Shown here in pieces: positions 42,627-53,030 of a stretch of 64,000 nt of DNA. The position numbers were made by a program, and so were the translations under genes. This stretch comes from Arctopsyche grandis (lineage: Eukaryota; Arthropoda; Insecta; Trichoptera; Hydropsychidae), in assembly GCF_051622035.1 (NCBI RefSeq), contig NC_135365.1:2594501-2658500 (forward strand), given 5' to 3'. The notes below the pieces were generated by a model, which saw only the letters and a program-made list of their open reading frames with translations, was not told the DNA's origin and did not search any database. How positions within the stretch are numbered: position 1 is the first letter of the stretch; the number at the start of each line of letters is the position of its first letter.

Positions 42627-44862
42627 TTAATTTGTTATCGGGAAATCTGCAAAATTGAAACCATAAGATTGGATCCTGGTACCGGTACCGACTTGGTTGT
42701 AGTCAGAGTCAATAATCGTAACCCATTTGATGTTCGCAATTGGAATTCTATGTGGATAAAAAGTTAATTGATTTTTGACTGCAGTATATATGCCATCTTG
42801 GCCCAAATACATCAACATTTTGAACCTTTCTCCTGAAAACATAAGAAGAGAAAAATTACAACATAAACACGATAAAAAGCAAGCGGATGCTAATATAAAT
42901 TTTACCTTTTTGGATTGGTGAAGTAGGAACTGAAATTTGAGTCTTATCTTGCCAATCTCCATCAACGCGAGAAGTAAGAAGCACTCTATTTTCAGGCACA
43001 TCAAATCTATGGTGGTAATTTGTGTTGTACATACCTCCATCTTTATCAAAATCAGAGACCAAGTTTACCGAAAAGCTGAAATTTAAGCATTAGCATTAAG
43101 TATTAGCATTTGTTACATGAAAGCTAACCTTAAAAAGTACATAGAGAAGAAGACATTGATGTATAATACACTAGATCCGCCCTTACGTGTTATACTGGTC
43201 TCCATTTTGGCGCATGCAAAATACATGGCGCATGTACAGTTTCTCTTAGTAGGTAGGTAGGTACCGCTGCGTCGTAGGGAAAAAAACCCAACTTCCCCGC
43301 TAGTTAAACCCCCGCACCCCTCATTTAGTGAAGACAAGATCTCCGACCAAAATCACACGTCAGGGCCCATCTATGTGTATTATACATCAATGGAAGAAGA
43401 GTATTAAAGTATGTATGAACGTGATTCCAGAACATGTATGAATGTAAACATATTTAATAAAATATAATCGTAATTAGTCTAAAGCCCGGACCCAGAGGAT
43501 GCCGCGTATTGTTCAATTTTTGTAAATGCATTGTTAAAGGTTCGCCGAACGTTTTTTTTTTTGGACTCTAGCTTTGTAAATAGAGCTAAACCACCCCGAT
43601 TTCTGGAAAAAGCACGATGTCTATTCGCAGTCTAGTAATTACAGTCAATCCGCTTAAAAGTCGTGCAATGTATTCTGCCGTTGATGATTGGTAAAAAACA
43701 AATTTGACAAAAAACCGACGTCGGTATTTTGTAAAGGGTTTTTTTTCTTTCGTCGAAATAAAATTAATAATCACACATTATCCGATAAATTTTACCTCTG
43801 AGCTGATTTATTTATTAATATTATTTCCCTTTGTGATGACCGACAAGAGGATGAATTTTGATCGAATGGGAGCGAATTAATGAATATTCATATACAATCT
43901 CAAATCAACTCATACAACCGTACATATATAGACTAATGTGTGAAGCCGTATAATTGTTTTCTCAGAGGACAGTGGATATCGTGACGACTTTTAAGAAATA
44001 ATAACAAGATTTTTTTTCGCTCGTAAGCAGAGAAGTTATAATACTTCTCTGGTTGTAAATGCGTATCGTCGTAATTCAAAACATTGTTGTAATTCAAAAC
44101 ATCATCGATGATATAATTTAGCTCAATCTCGCTCTTTAGCTTAATTTTGATATTTAATTTCAATTTTTTAATTTAATTTTTATTTCGATATTTTGTACGC
44201 TAATGGTTTAAAAAGTTAGCCTGGGGGCCGTTCGTTGGTTAGGTGCGTACGCAGCATTATAACGCGGTAGATCTATTCCGTAAGAAAACGGATATACCCT
44301 GCTATGTGAGGTTTGGCTGAATTTAAAATGGCGGACGGTGATAGTATGTCATCCCGTTTGGGCCGGGCCGCACCGTGCGACTTGCGAGAGACTCGGTTGA
44401 GATCGACCAGACCAATGCAAGATGGGACATGCTACACCCGTCAACTTGTTTGTCGCACACATTTCCATACATTTTTTTCGTGTCGCACAACTAGTCGGCC
44501 GACAAAGTTGCACGGTGCGGCCCGGCCCTTTCACTTCGACCTCAATCACCTTTTGACGTCGTCTCTCAATTGCAATTGCAGTTCAATCTCATCTCCAACG
44601 TTGAGTTGCTGCGGTACATAGAGATTAACTTGTCCTGTCAGTGCATTCGGAACCACAGCTCCAGCGAACGCTGATGCCAGCATGGCCATAACCAAAAACG
44701 AAACGCGCAGCATCTTCTGCAACAAATATAAACATAAAAATGAAATATCAAAATGATTTTCAAAAAAATAAGTCCCCATAAGATTTTAATACCTCTCTCG
44801 ATGTATGTATACTCCGGGCTAGATTTGAAAGTGTTTCGCGTTGCAGTGAATGATCAAGATCT
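42627..44862 (-). CDS. Secreted galectin-like protein, copy C (three coding exons)
   Basis: Minus-strand exons: 5' noncoding exon about 44793-44862, exon 1 44550-44716 (ATG at 44711-44713), exon 2 42906-43075, exon 3 42627-42832 (stop at 42627-42629). All borders are AG/GT. The product is 179 residues. It has a signal peptide (MLRVSFLVMAMLASAFAG) and a galectin-like domain: LYVPQQLNVGDEIELQLQL, FSVNLVSDFDKD, NYHHRFDVPENRVLLTSRV, DGDW, GERFKMLMYLGQDGIY and LTFYPHRIPIANIKWVTIID. Galectins use H-x-N-x-R, N and W-x-x-E-x-R to bind galactosides. Here the Trp is kept but Asn, Glu and the second Arg are changed, so the ligand may differ. Classical galectins lack a signal peptide; this one is probably exported to haemolymph or gut. 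Intron 1 contains four mobile elements. Head to head with copy D. Confidence 0.82.
43154..43392 (+). mobile_element. MITE with 8-bp GAAGAAGA duplication in gene C intron 1
   Basis: Inverted ends CATTGATGTATAATACAC / GTGTATTATACATCAATG, flanked by GAAGAAGA (43146-43153, 43393-43400). The paralogous intron of gene D (about 48310-48330) shows the empty site. The 8-bp duplication suggests hAT. Another copy is at 34203. Confidence 0.9.
43486..43634. repeat. Foldback hairpin repeat inserted in gene C intron 1
   Basis: AAAGCCCGGACCCAGAG, GCGTATTGTTCAATTTTTGT, AAAGGTTCGCCGAACG and GGAAAAAGCACGATG mark the family. It splits a sequence that is continuous in gene D (CGTAATTACAGTC), with TAATTA on both sides. 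Confidence 0.7.
43660..44262 (-). mobile_element. Foldback-family element in gene C intron 1
   Basis: Shares TTCGTCGAAATAAAATTAAT, TTTTATTTCGATATTTTGTA and CGTTGGTTAGGTGCGTACGC with 29371-30316. Absent from the matching place in gene D (GACTGTAATTAC junction). Confidence 0.65.
44360..44528 (-). mobile_element. PIF/Harbinger-like MITE in gene C intron 1
   Basis: GGGCCGGGCCGCACCGTGCG ... CACGGTGCGGCCCGGCCC inverted ends, 169 bp, with TTT on both sides. The same element sits at the same intron position in gene D, so it predates the duplication. Confidence 0.8.
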
Positions 44863-44896
44863 GATAGCATATGTCAATCGTATTTGCTTTATATAC
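44860..44896 (-). promoter_or_regulatory. Core promoter of galectin-like copy C
   Basis: TATATAAAG on the minus strand (44887-44895), followed about 30 bp later by a TCAGAT initiator-like site. The arrangement and spacing match the copy D promoter. Confidence 0.65.
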
Positions 44897-45486
44897 ATTT
44901 AGTTACATATTATACTAAGAAAAGTTGTCGATCTGCACCTTTATTGACCTGTGGCCTACTTTTGTGGTTAAAATAAATAGTTGATGCATAAATGATAACC
45001 GAGCAAATTGTGAATTCTGCTATCGCTAGTCGTTGTTTTTCAAATTTAATGGTAATAATCATTCGTAAATGAATATTATATGAATTAGGCTTTTATCTTT
45101 TGTTCATTTGGTTGAATTTGGAATTAGGCTTTTATCTTAGTTGACCTACATATGTATGTATTACAAAGTCTTCAAGTTAGGGATGCTTATAGAAATCGCA
45201 AATTTAATGATCGAAAAGCTAACTTTAATCAAGTATTTTTAACTTTTCTTGACGTGTGAGCAATGGCGTAACTAGAAAACTTTTCTAGTTCCCCATTTTT
45301 CTCACAGATATGAACTTATAAATTTTAAATCTCCTTAAAATTTCTGAGCTTTTTCAATTCTGGATTGATCGATTCAATTTCTTCTATAGATCATAAGAAA
45401 CAATAAAACACTGGGAGTCGATGACTTGCAGCGTTGCTTTGAGAATATTGGAATAAATAAACAAAATAGTAATTTATAACGAGTGC
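44897..45486. other. Spacer between head-to-head galectin-like genes
   Basis: Nothing coding was recognised and the two sides do not mirror each other beyond the TATA boxes. An exact repeat TTAGGCTTTTATCTT occurs at about 45086 and 45125. Confidence 0.4.
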
Positions 45487-45490
45487 TTAA

Positions 45491-46142
45491 GAGGGCTGTA
45501 CACCAGCGCCTTGTCCATACAATCGTATTACACTTATCTCTTCTTCAATGATGGCACTAGAGAAATTATTTTTTAAATTGCTATGGATATCCACCATTGG
45601 CATGTTTTTGTGGTTTTATTTTTTTGATTAGTTATTTTTTATATGAGTTAGGAGCCACCAAACATCTATAAAATCGCCTCTTTTTTACATCCACGAAAAG
45701 GGTCCAGCATGCTTATTATATAAGGGCCGGGCCGCACCGTGCAACTTTGTCGGCCGACTAGTTGCGCGACACGAAAAAATGTATGGAAATGTGTGCGACA
45801 AACAAGTTGACGGGTGTAACATGTCCCATCTACCTGCATGCATTGGTCTGTTCGCTCTCAACCAAGTCGCTCGCAAGTCGCACGGTGTGGCCCGGCCCTA
45901 ACGGTTGATTTTTAAAAAATACGACCGCACAAACACAGAAAATAATTTTCTCATACCGATGATAATTTTTTTTAAATCGGTGCAGTTTCGGAGGAGAAAA
46001 CTGGAGAATACGAAACCTCTATTTTGTCGATTTAAAATAGATATCATCTGATCGAGGAGCAACTGTCGCATTCACTCAATATATATGTATATATCGAAGA
46101 AAGGAACGGCAACAAAATTAACGATTCGGGTATCCAGCCCTC
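45491..46142 (-). mobile_element. TTAA-flanked (piggyBac-like) element, reverse copy
   Basis: GAGGGCTGTACACCAGCGCC on the left and GGTATCCAGCCCTC on the right with TTAA on both sides (45487-45490, 46143-46146). Interrupted by a Harbinger-like MITE at 45724-45898. Confidence 0.75.
45724..45898 (+). mobile_element. PIF/Harbinger-like MITE with TAA duplication
   Basis: GGGCCGGGCCGCACCGTGCA ... CACGGTGTGGCCCGGCCC, 175 bp, flanked by TAA (45721-45723, 45899-45901), inserted into a piggyBac-like copy. The 3-bp TAA duplication is the usual PIF/Harbinger signature. Confidence 0.85.
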
Positions 46143-46146
46143 TTAA

Positions 46147-46490
46147 GAGCTGTGACAATTTGTGAAAAATATTTATACATACTTAAGACTGTATCTGTGT
46201 ACATTTTGAGCCACACATACCCCAGTCCAAAGTCTTACGGTTTTTTACTTACCTCTTATTATTTAATAATAATATATTGCATCTTATGTCGTTGAATCTG
46301 TATTTGGTATATCTATAATATTTATTTACTCTCAAAAGCTTATACCCGTCTTGATATTGTCAATAAAGGTGATGTTTGTTTATTGCTGACAACATTGCAA
46401 CTATGTAGATATTAATAAACTTGCATCAGGCACAAATATCGCACTAAATAAATTAAACATTCAATTTATTACATTATTTAAAAAAAGGAA
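46147..46490. other. No gene recognised
   Basis: AT-rich spacer with short frames only. Confidence 0.4.
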
Positions 46491-46899
46491 TATATTATAT
46501 ATAATTTTGAAAGAGTCTTTGTATTTACAATGTATGTATGTATTTTTTATTTTATTTGTAAATGGTTTTTATTATTACTAAATTAAGTTCAGAATACATC
46601 TTATACCTATTTTAATAGCTACCGATCTACTGATCATTTTTTATTGAACAATTTTAATTTAATTATGTTAGTAATCAAAGTATTATATGATTATAATGTT
46701 AATGTACAGCATAATAGGAAAAAATGTAAGTAAGTTTTGGTTTGTAGAATCCATGACGTTAAATTTAATAAAAAAAAAAACAAATGAATATTGAAATAAA
46801 ACTATTCAAATAAATTTAATAAACTGTTTACTATTAGATTAGCCATGTTAAGCTCGTTTATATGACAAATACCGAGCGAAGCCGGGTAAAACCACTAGT
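46491..46899 (+). mobile_element. Helitron-like element
   Basis: Begins near TATATAATTTTGAAAGAG and ends CGAAGCCGGGTAAAACCACT + AGT. The interior has AAACAAATGAATATT and TTTACTATTAGATTAG shared with the other copies. The 5' terminal bases are diverged. Confidence 0.6.
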
Positions 46900-46913
46900 A
46901 TTATATAAGTAAA

Positions 46914-47280
46914 TTTCGATGCGGTGCAAACGATCGAAAAGCGCCAGACAGACTGAACCACAGATTAACGACACGTGTACCTTATGCGTGCGCACTGCTC
47001 GCACTTACACTTAGCGAAATCTACCCGAAGTCCCGACATACACTTACCCTGAATACGTTCTGTGCTTCTGATACTTTAGTTCCGAAATTTTCCTTATTAA
47101 ATTATTAAAAACTCGCCAGAAAGATCCAACTCAATTTTAATAATTACCATTTTAATAATTGCATCTGTGCACACCGAAAGGTTACTCGTCATCTGATGTG
47201 CAATTTTTCATTTGTGAAGTCGAGAATTGCGTTTAAAGCAGCCATTTTTTTTGCACCAAATTTTTTTTGCACCAGTTTGC
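46914..47280. mobile_element. Inverted-repeat element (GATGCGGTGCAAACGATCG ends)
   Basis: Left end TTCGATGCGGTGCAAACGAT. Interior AGTTCCGAAATTTTCCTTAT, GATCCAACTCAATTTTAATA and GGTTACTCGTCATCTGATGT matches 63238-63585 in reverse. The right end is decayed. Confidence 0.6.
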
Positions 47281-47574
47281 ACCAAATCCGTACATTTATC
47301 GACCATGTAAAACAGGACCTTAATTGTGAAAAAATGGCAATTTTAGAGTGAGATTGCAAAAACATCTGTATATTTTATATATCGATTAGTGATTACAAAA
47401 ATATTTATTAGTGATTAGTTTACACTTGCTGATTTGTAAACAAAGAAACGACAAAACAACAGCGCATGTCAACAGAATACAAAGTATGCTGAAGCTCGAT
47501 CATCACTTTTGCAGCAACTGAATAATCTCAAAAGGGGATCATAGATCAATAGAGGTCCCAGACTCGACACATTT

Positions 47575-47616
47575 TCTAAGTATATAAAGCAAATACGATT
47601 GACATATGCTATCAGA
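47575..47616 (+). promoter_or_regulatory. Core promoter of galectin-like copy D
   Basis: TATATAAAGC at 47581-47590 and an arthropod initiator-like TCAGATC beginning about 31 bp downstream (47612). The transcribed 5' noncoding exon would run to 47679 (AGAGAG before GTATTA). Confidence 0.7.
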
Positions 47617-48830
47617 TCTTGATCACTCACTGCAAGGCGAAACACTTTCAAATCTAGCCCGGAGTATACATCCAGAGAGGTATTAAAACTTATGGAGACT
47701 TAATTTTTTGAAAATCATTTTCATATTTCATTTTCATGCTTATATTTGTTGCAGAAGATGCTGCGCGTTTCATTTTTGCTTATGGCCATGCTGGCATCAG
47801 CGTTCGCTGGACCTGTGGGTTCGAATGCACTGACAGGACAAGTTAATCTCTATGTACCGCAGCAACTTAACGTTGGAGATCAGATTGAACTGCAATTGCA
47901 ATTGAGAGACGACGTCAAAAGGTGATTGTAATGGTCGAAGTGAAAGGGGCGGGCCGCACCGTGCAACTTTGTCGGCCGACTAGTTGCGCGACACGAAAAA
48001 ATGTATGGAAATGTGTGCGACAAACAAGTTGAGGGGTGTAGTATGTCCCATCTTGCATTGGTCTGGTCGATCTCAACCAAGTCGCTCGCAAGTCACACGG
48101 TGTGGCCCGGCCCAAACGGGATGACATACTATCACCGTCCACCATTTTAAATTCAGCCAAACCTCACACAGCACGGTATATCCGTTTTCTTACGGAATAG
48201 ATCTACCGCGTTATAAGAGGATTGACTGTAATTACGATTATATTTTAGTAGATATGTTTACATTCATACATGTTTTGGAATCACGTTCATACATACGTAT
48301 ACTTTAATACTCTTCTTCTCTATGTACTTTTTAAGGTTAGCTTTCATGTAACAAATGCTAATACATATATTAAATTTCAGCTTTTCGGTAAACTTGGTCT
48401 CTGATTTTGATAAAGATGGAGGTATGTACAACACAAATTACCACCATAGATTTGATGTGCCTGAAAATAGAGTGCTTCTTACTTCTCGCGTTGATGGAGA
48501 TTGGCAAGATAAGAATCAAATTTCAGTTCCTACTTCGCCAGTCCAAAAAGGTAAAATTTATATTTAGCATCATTTTGCTTTTTATCGTGTTTATGTTGTA
48601 ATTTTTCTCTTCTTATGTTTTCAGGAGAAAGGTTCAAAATGTTGATGTATTTGGGCCAAGATGGCATATATACTGCAGTCAAAAATCAATTAACTTTTTA
48701 TCCACATAGAATTCCAATTGCGAACATCAAATGGGTTACGATTATTGACTCTGACTACAACCAAGTCGGTACCGGTACCAGGATCCAATCTTATGGTTTC
48801 AATTTTGCAGATTTCCCGATAACAAATTAA
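47613..48830 (+). CDS. Secreted galectin-like protein, copy D (three coding exons)
   Basis: Noncoding exon about 47613-47679; exon 1 47755-47921 (ATG 47758-47760); exon 2 48381-48550; exon 3 48625-48830 (TAA 48828-48830). The coding total is 540 bases, 179 residues. Residues 1-18 form a signal peptide (MLRVSFLLMAMLASAFAG). Residues ~25-165 follow the galectin fold: NVGDQIELQLQL, FSVNLVSDFDKDGG, NTNYHHRFDVPENRVLLTS, DGDW at the place of the galectin WG, PVQKGERFKMLMYLGQDGIY and HRIPIANIKWVTIID. The start was chosen because the signal peptide begins there, just after an AG border, and copies A, C and D agree. Exons 2 and 3 are almost identical to copy C; exon 1 differs slightly. The sugar-contact Asn, Glu and Arg of classical galectins are replaced, so binding specificity is uncertain. 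Possible immune lectin, by inference only. Confidence 0.85.
47946..48113 (+). mobile_element. PIF/Harbinger-like MITE in gene D intron 1
   Basis: GGGGCGGGCCGCACCGTGCA ... CACGGTGTGGCCCGGCCC with AAA on both sides, at the same place (24 bp after the exon 1 donor) as the MITE in gene C. Confidence 0.8.
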
Positions 48831-49190
48831 CATGTAAATGTACACATGTGTGACAATATTTTCTATATTATGTTTATATGAATTCGATTCGGATAGTAGT
48901 AAAATATTGTAAAAAAACTTCAAATTTAATATATTATTAAATTCTTGCATCGGATGAAGTGTTTTTTTCTTCTTGATACTTTTGTTTTTGGTACTGAGAT
49001 AACATTAAGCAATAAGTTCATAATGGGGAGGTTGAGAGAGTGTGGTAATTCAGCCAAATGAGAAGAATAAGAGACAATAAGAATGTGAAAAAAATAGCAG
49101 TTAAATAAAGTAACTTGTTAAGTTAAGGAAGGGGGGGGGGGAAAGGAGTATCTGATAGCCAGTTGTTATCATGTCGATCTGACAGAAGAT
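48831..49190. other. 3' flank of gene D, part of the inverted duplication
   Basis: The sequence mirrors 42272-42626 up to GATCTGACAGAAGATT (about 49190), where similarity stops. AATAAA at 49104-49109 may be the polyadenylation signal. A G-run of about ten lies near 49130. Confidence 0.6.
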
Positions 49191-49199
49191 TCCAACGTA

Positions 49200-50979
49200 A
49201 TTTTTAATGATTATAATGATTTCAACAGGACAAGATGTTTTTGATTATATTTCTTCATATTTAGAATAATTTAAAACTTCATGGAAGTTGTGTAGGACTT
49301 TGTACGGATGGTGCTCGGTCAATGGTAGGGTCTTTTTAAGGATGTGTTACTCTTGCAAGGACAAGAAACCCTAATATTATGTATATCTACGCACGGTTTT
49401 TTACATAAAGAATCTCTAGTTTCGAAAAACTTGCCAGCAAAGTCGTAAATATGGTAAATTTCATCAAATCAAGACCTTTAAAAACACGCGTTTTTAAAAA
49501 AACTGCATTTCTATGGAAGCTAGATAACTACATACATACATATGTACATATGTACATACAACGAATGTTTGCTTTTTCACACCAAGTCAAGTGGTTATCT
49601 AGGGGTAAAGTTTTATGCCGATTCATAGAACTTTAGTTAATCTTTTTCCAAAATGAAGGTATGGATGATTTTGTAAAATGTCTTCAGAATGATAATTAAA
49701 TTGCAATTACCGCTTGAGTTAATACGTTTAGATAAAAAAAAAATTTTTAGATAGAAAACCAATCCTTATAAACGTGATGAAATAAAAAAATTGCCAAATA
49801 AATGAAAAATAGCACGGGAAAAAAAAAATATTTTTGACTTTTAAAATTCGCTAGACAATTAATTAGAAGTATTTTAAAGCAATGAAATATAACAATTAAT
49901 AGAAAAAATATCTGACTATTGATTACAATACTCAGTTTGAGCGTAACAATCCTAAATTTTGAGTTAAAGACCGCAAAAGCCAAAAAACTGTAAAAATCGC
50001 GGATTTTTTTAAACGCTCATATCTCGTAAACGATCGCCCACCAACAAAAATCAATATCATATTCGAATTCAGTGGGTCAAACTTAGTAAAGATTGGCTAG
50101 TCTCCGCTCTGGTATTTTTTTTTGTTGCTCAGTGTAATTGGTGTATTAAAATGGCATATTTAGCAGGTATTTTAATTACTTAAATAACGTTAACACAAGC
50201 ATTCAAGGAAAAAACGAAAATGTTTTGACATCCACTGACAAATTGACAGGATATCGGAAAAAACTCTTTTTAAAAATCGAATAATAGAGACAAATAAAGT
50301 TGATATGTTTCCTTCACTTAACGAAAACATTGCCGAGGGAATTATTTCCGCTGTGAACATTTAACTTTATTGGAAGAAAAGATTGCACATTATTTTCCTT
50401 CCTTAAATATAGAAAATTACTGGATACGAAATCCATTTCCTACGATTGATACATTGAGTTGTGGATTTTCGTACTCAGAAGAAGAAGAATTGGTCTCCTT
50501 GTAGTCGGATCATACTCTAAAAATTAAATTTTCCAAAATGACTATGAATTTGGGAATTTTGGATTTCTGTCCAAGAGGAATATCCAGTTCCCTACACGAG
50601 GGTACTGAAAATTTTGTTGCAGTTTTCTACATCATATTTGTGTGAACTCGCTTTCTCAATAATGACTAAAAAACGAGAAAGAATTTAGACGAAGAATTGA
50701 GGGTAGCTGTATCAAATAATCGACCCAATATTTCTGAAATCTGCAAAATGTTCATGTATTAATTGATTTTTATTGCATCAAATAAATTCCATTTTGTCAA
50801 GAATAATTTTACTTACATTGTTTTCCGTATATTTATATATCTTTTCTTTATTAACTGTAATATAATTTGTAATAAAAATTATGTCTACATATTTTGTTTG
50901 ACCGTTTAATTCTGGTGCACCGCCATTTTTTCTCATGATCAAAAGTGCACCGCGACTTAGAAAAGGTTAAGAACCACTG
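49200..50979 (+). pseudogene. ZBED-type hAT transposase relic with one terminus
   Basis: Plus-strand pieces match the ZBED/SCAND3 transposase order: WKLCVGLCTDGARSMVG (about 49275-49330), NMVNFIKSRPLKTRVF (about 49445-49495), KWLSRGKVLCRFIEL (about 49590-49636), EFWISVQEEYPVLHEGTENF (about 50555-50610) and NLDEELRVAVSNNRPNISEI (about 50680-50745). Frameshifts and stops separate them. The right end GGTTAAGAACCACTG (50965-50979) is a typical hAT terminus. No matching left end is visible; the copy starts where the galectin duplication ends. It is dead. Confidence 0.75.
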
Positions 50980-51039
50980 GTATAGTGTATAACTAGAGAC
51001 ACGTATTTTGGGCATCTATTTTTGTCAATTTTAGCATTT

Positions 51040-51140
51040 ACAAAGCTAGAGTCCAAAAAAATAACGTTCGGCGAACCTTTAATAATGTATTTACAACAAT
51101 TGAACAATACGCGGCACCCTCTGGGTCGGGGCTTTAGTAA
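51040..51140. repeat. Foldback hairpin repeat fragment
   Basis: TTTACAAAGCTAGAGTCC, GTTCGGCGAACC and CAATACGCGGCACCCTCTGG match the unit at 1-131. Confidence 0.55.
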
Positions 51141-51169
51141 TCAGTGTCATTCATTTATCAACGTTTATA

Positions 51170-51536
51170 AAGACTGGTTTACACCGGAATTTATGAATAA
51201 ATAACTATAGCAGAATTTATCGATGGAAATCCCTAACTGCTGAGTATTTTATATTGTGGCTTGCCATTAAGATTGTGAGCGTTACATTTTAGCAACAATG
51301 AAGAAGATGGAACTAGTTTTGATGAAATACATACATTAATAGACTTCTTTTGTTTATTTTATATTGTTGCAAGATACATTATAGAGTCTAAACACACCTT
51401 TACAATACTCGAAATCCTCGGCGGTAGTTATCTAGGGTTTGTTTGGATTAGCTTCAATTTTTATACCTGCTTTCTATTGGATTCCTAAATAATTCTAGTT
51501 GGAAATGTTGGCGAAATTTTTAGCGTGTATACTAAG
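51170..51536 (-). repeat. CCCTTTGAG piggyBac-like family copy, reverse, worn
   Basis: Inverse of the body of 54285-54850 (AAGACTGGTTTACACCGG, GAACTAGTTTTG, CTCGAAATCCTCGGC, CTGCTTTCTATTGGATT). Termini are absent. Confidence 0.55.
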
Positions 51537-52265
51537 GCTTCCAATCTCGGGATCCCGGGATCCCGGTGTTTTCTGGCACCGTGAATCCCGGTGCTGAAAC
51601 TAGTCTGAATACCGGGATTACGGTGCTGGCAGAAAATTCTTTAAAAATATTATTTTTACAAAAATAATATGTAAAAAACATAAAGCAATATCATATAATG
51701 AACAATGGTGGGATGAGCAATGACAGTCATAGTCCATTTGTTTGCCACCCGTTTCGACGCCGGCTTGCCGTTTCCACGAAATGGTATGAACGGCCTGTAT
51801 TTTGTCGCAGATATTGTGGTCAACTGCAATGATATTTGAAGTATATTTTAGCTGATTCGAACTCAGAATCGACCACTGATCACGTTTTCGTGATCTAAAA
51901 AAAATGTCTGTGTGTCTGTGTTTCTGTGTGAGTGTCTGTATGTTTATTGTGTGTCAGTGTAATTTGGGGATTTTTTGAACACTGTTCGTCCTATCGAACT
52001 GAAACTTAGTATTGGTTACTGAAACTTTTACCTTAATTTTTTTTCAAATTGTTAAGTTGACCGGAAATGGTACCTCCCCTTATAGATGTTCTCTTTTTTT
52101 TAAGTTTTTGATTTAAATTATCTCCCAAACCACACATCAAATCGGACTGAAGTAGAACTTTAGTCTGTGTAAGTTTTCCTACATTTGTGTTCAATTGATA
52201 TTGAAAATGCTCATAGCCGGTATGTGTGAACGTGTATGTACATACATATGTTCGATCATCGAATT
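51537..52265 (+). repeat. Dispersed repeats: CCGGGAT-type unit and TGTGTG-type unit
   Basis: 51537-51780 repeats 39640-39860 (CCCGGGATCCCGG palindrome, TTTGCCACCCGTTTCGACGC). 51890-52060 has a GTCTGTGTGTCTGTG tract followed by TCGAACTGAAACTTAGTAT. 52150-52265 repeats 31381 and 40201. No gene. Confidence 0.5.
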
Positions 52266-52687
52266 TTGTTTTTTATACTTCTTATATTCCTCAAATACAA
52301 AGATAAAGTCGTAGGTTGGTCACATCCGAATTTTTTACATAAAGTAAATGTAATTGGAGTTTTTTTTATATTGGGTGGATTATTTCAACTATTTGTAAAA
52401 AACAAATCAACGAATCAAAGCGATGTTTTTTACTTTATTTTATTACATTTTCGGATGTATTTTATTTAACCTTAGAAATTTATGGATGCGAACCGAAAAT
52501 TTAAAGAATGTAGCCAAACTCTCAAAATTAGTACGCCAATATGCGAGTATTTTTTGCGTGAAACATCGGGAGAGTTTGCAAAATGCAATTGAACGTTTTT
52601 GAAATATGAAAACATGCAATTGAACTTTTTTTCTTATACATTTGAAATCCCGGTGCTAGCACCTGGATATTACATTACCGTCATAGG
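52266..52687 (+). other. Possible transposase scraps, no gene
   Basis: One plus frame around 52480-52570 reads KFMDANRKFKECSQTLKIST-like sequence with stops. It is suggestive of a transposase but not identifiable. Confidence 0.25.
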
Positions 52688-53030
52688 TACTAACAAATGT
52701 GCAGTTTGAATAGAGCGAAAATATGTCCCCACATATATATAGTCATTTTTACTTTATTTTTATTCAAATAGCAATTTATTAATAAATATTTTTTATGAAA
52801 AGATGTCCCTACATATAGTCTTTTTTACTTTATTTTTATTCAAATAACAATTTGTTACTCATTTTTCATCATCGTTATAAAAAATTGTTTTGTATGTTTT
52901 AAGTAATAAAGCCAAAATTGAATTCATATACATATGTATATTTACATTTTAATTCTCATTGACGTATGTATGTACATGTTACGTTCCAAAACACAGTTTA
53001 TATTTTTTTCTATTACGGCAATGCTTACGG
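52688..53030 (-). repeat. Dispersed repeat, inverse of 22060-22335
   Basis: AACAAATGTGCAGTTTGAAT + AGAGCGAAAATATGTCCCC occurs in reverse near 22275-22325, and GTTACGTTCCAAAACACAGT in reverse near 22080. An internal segment (TTTTTACTTTATTTTTATTC) is duplicated here. Confidence 0.6.
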
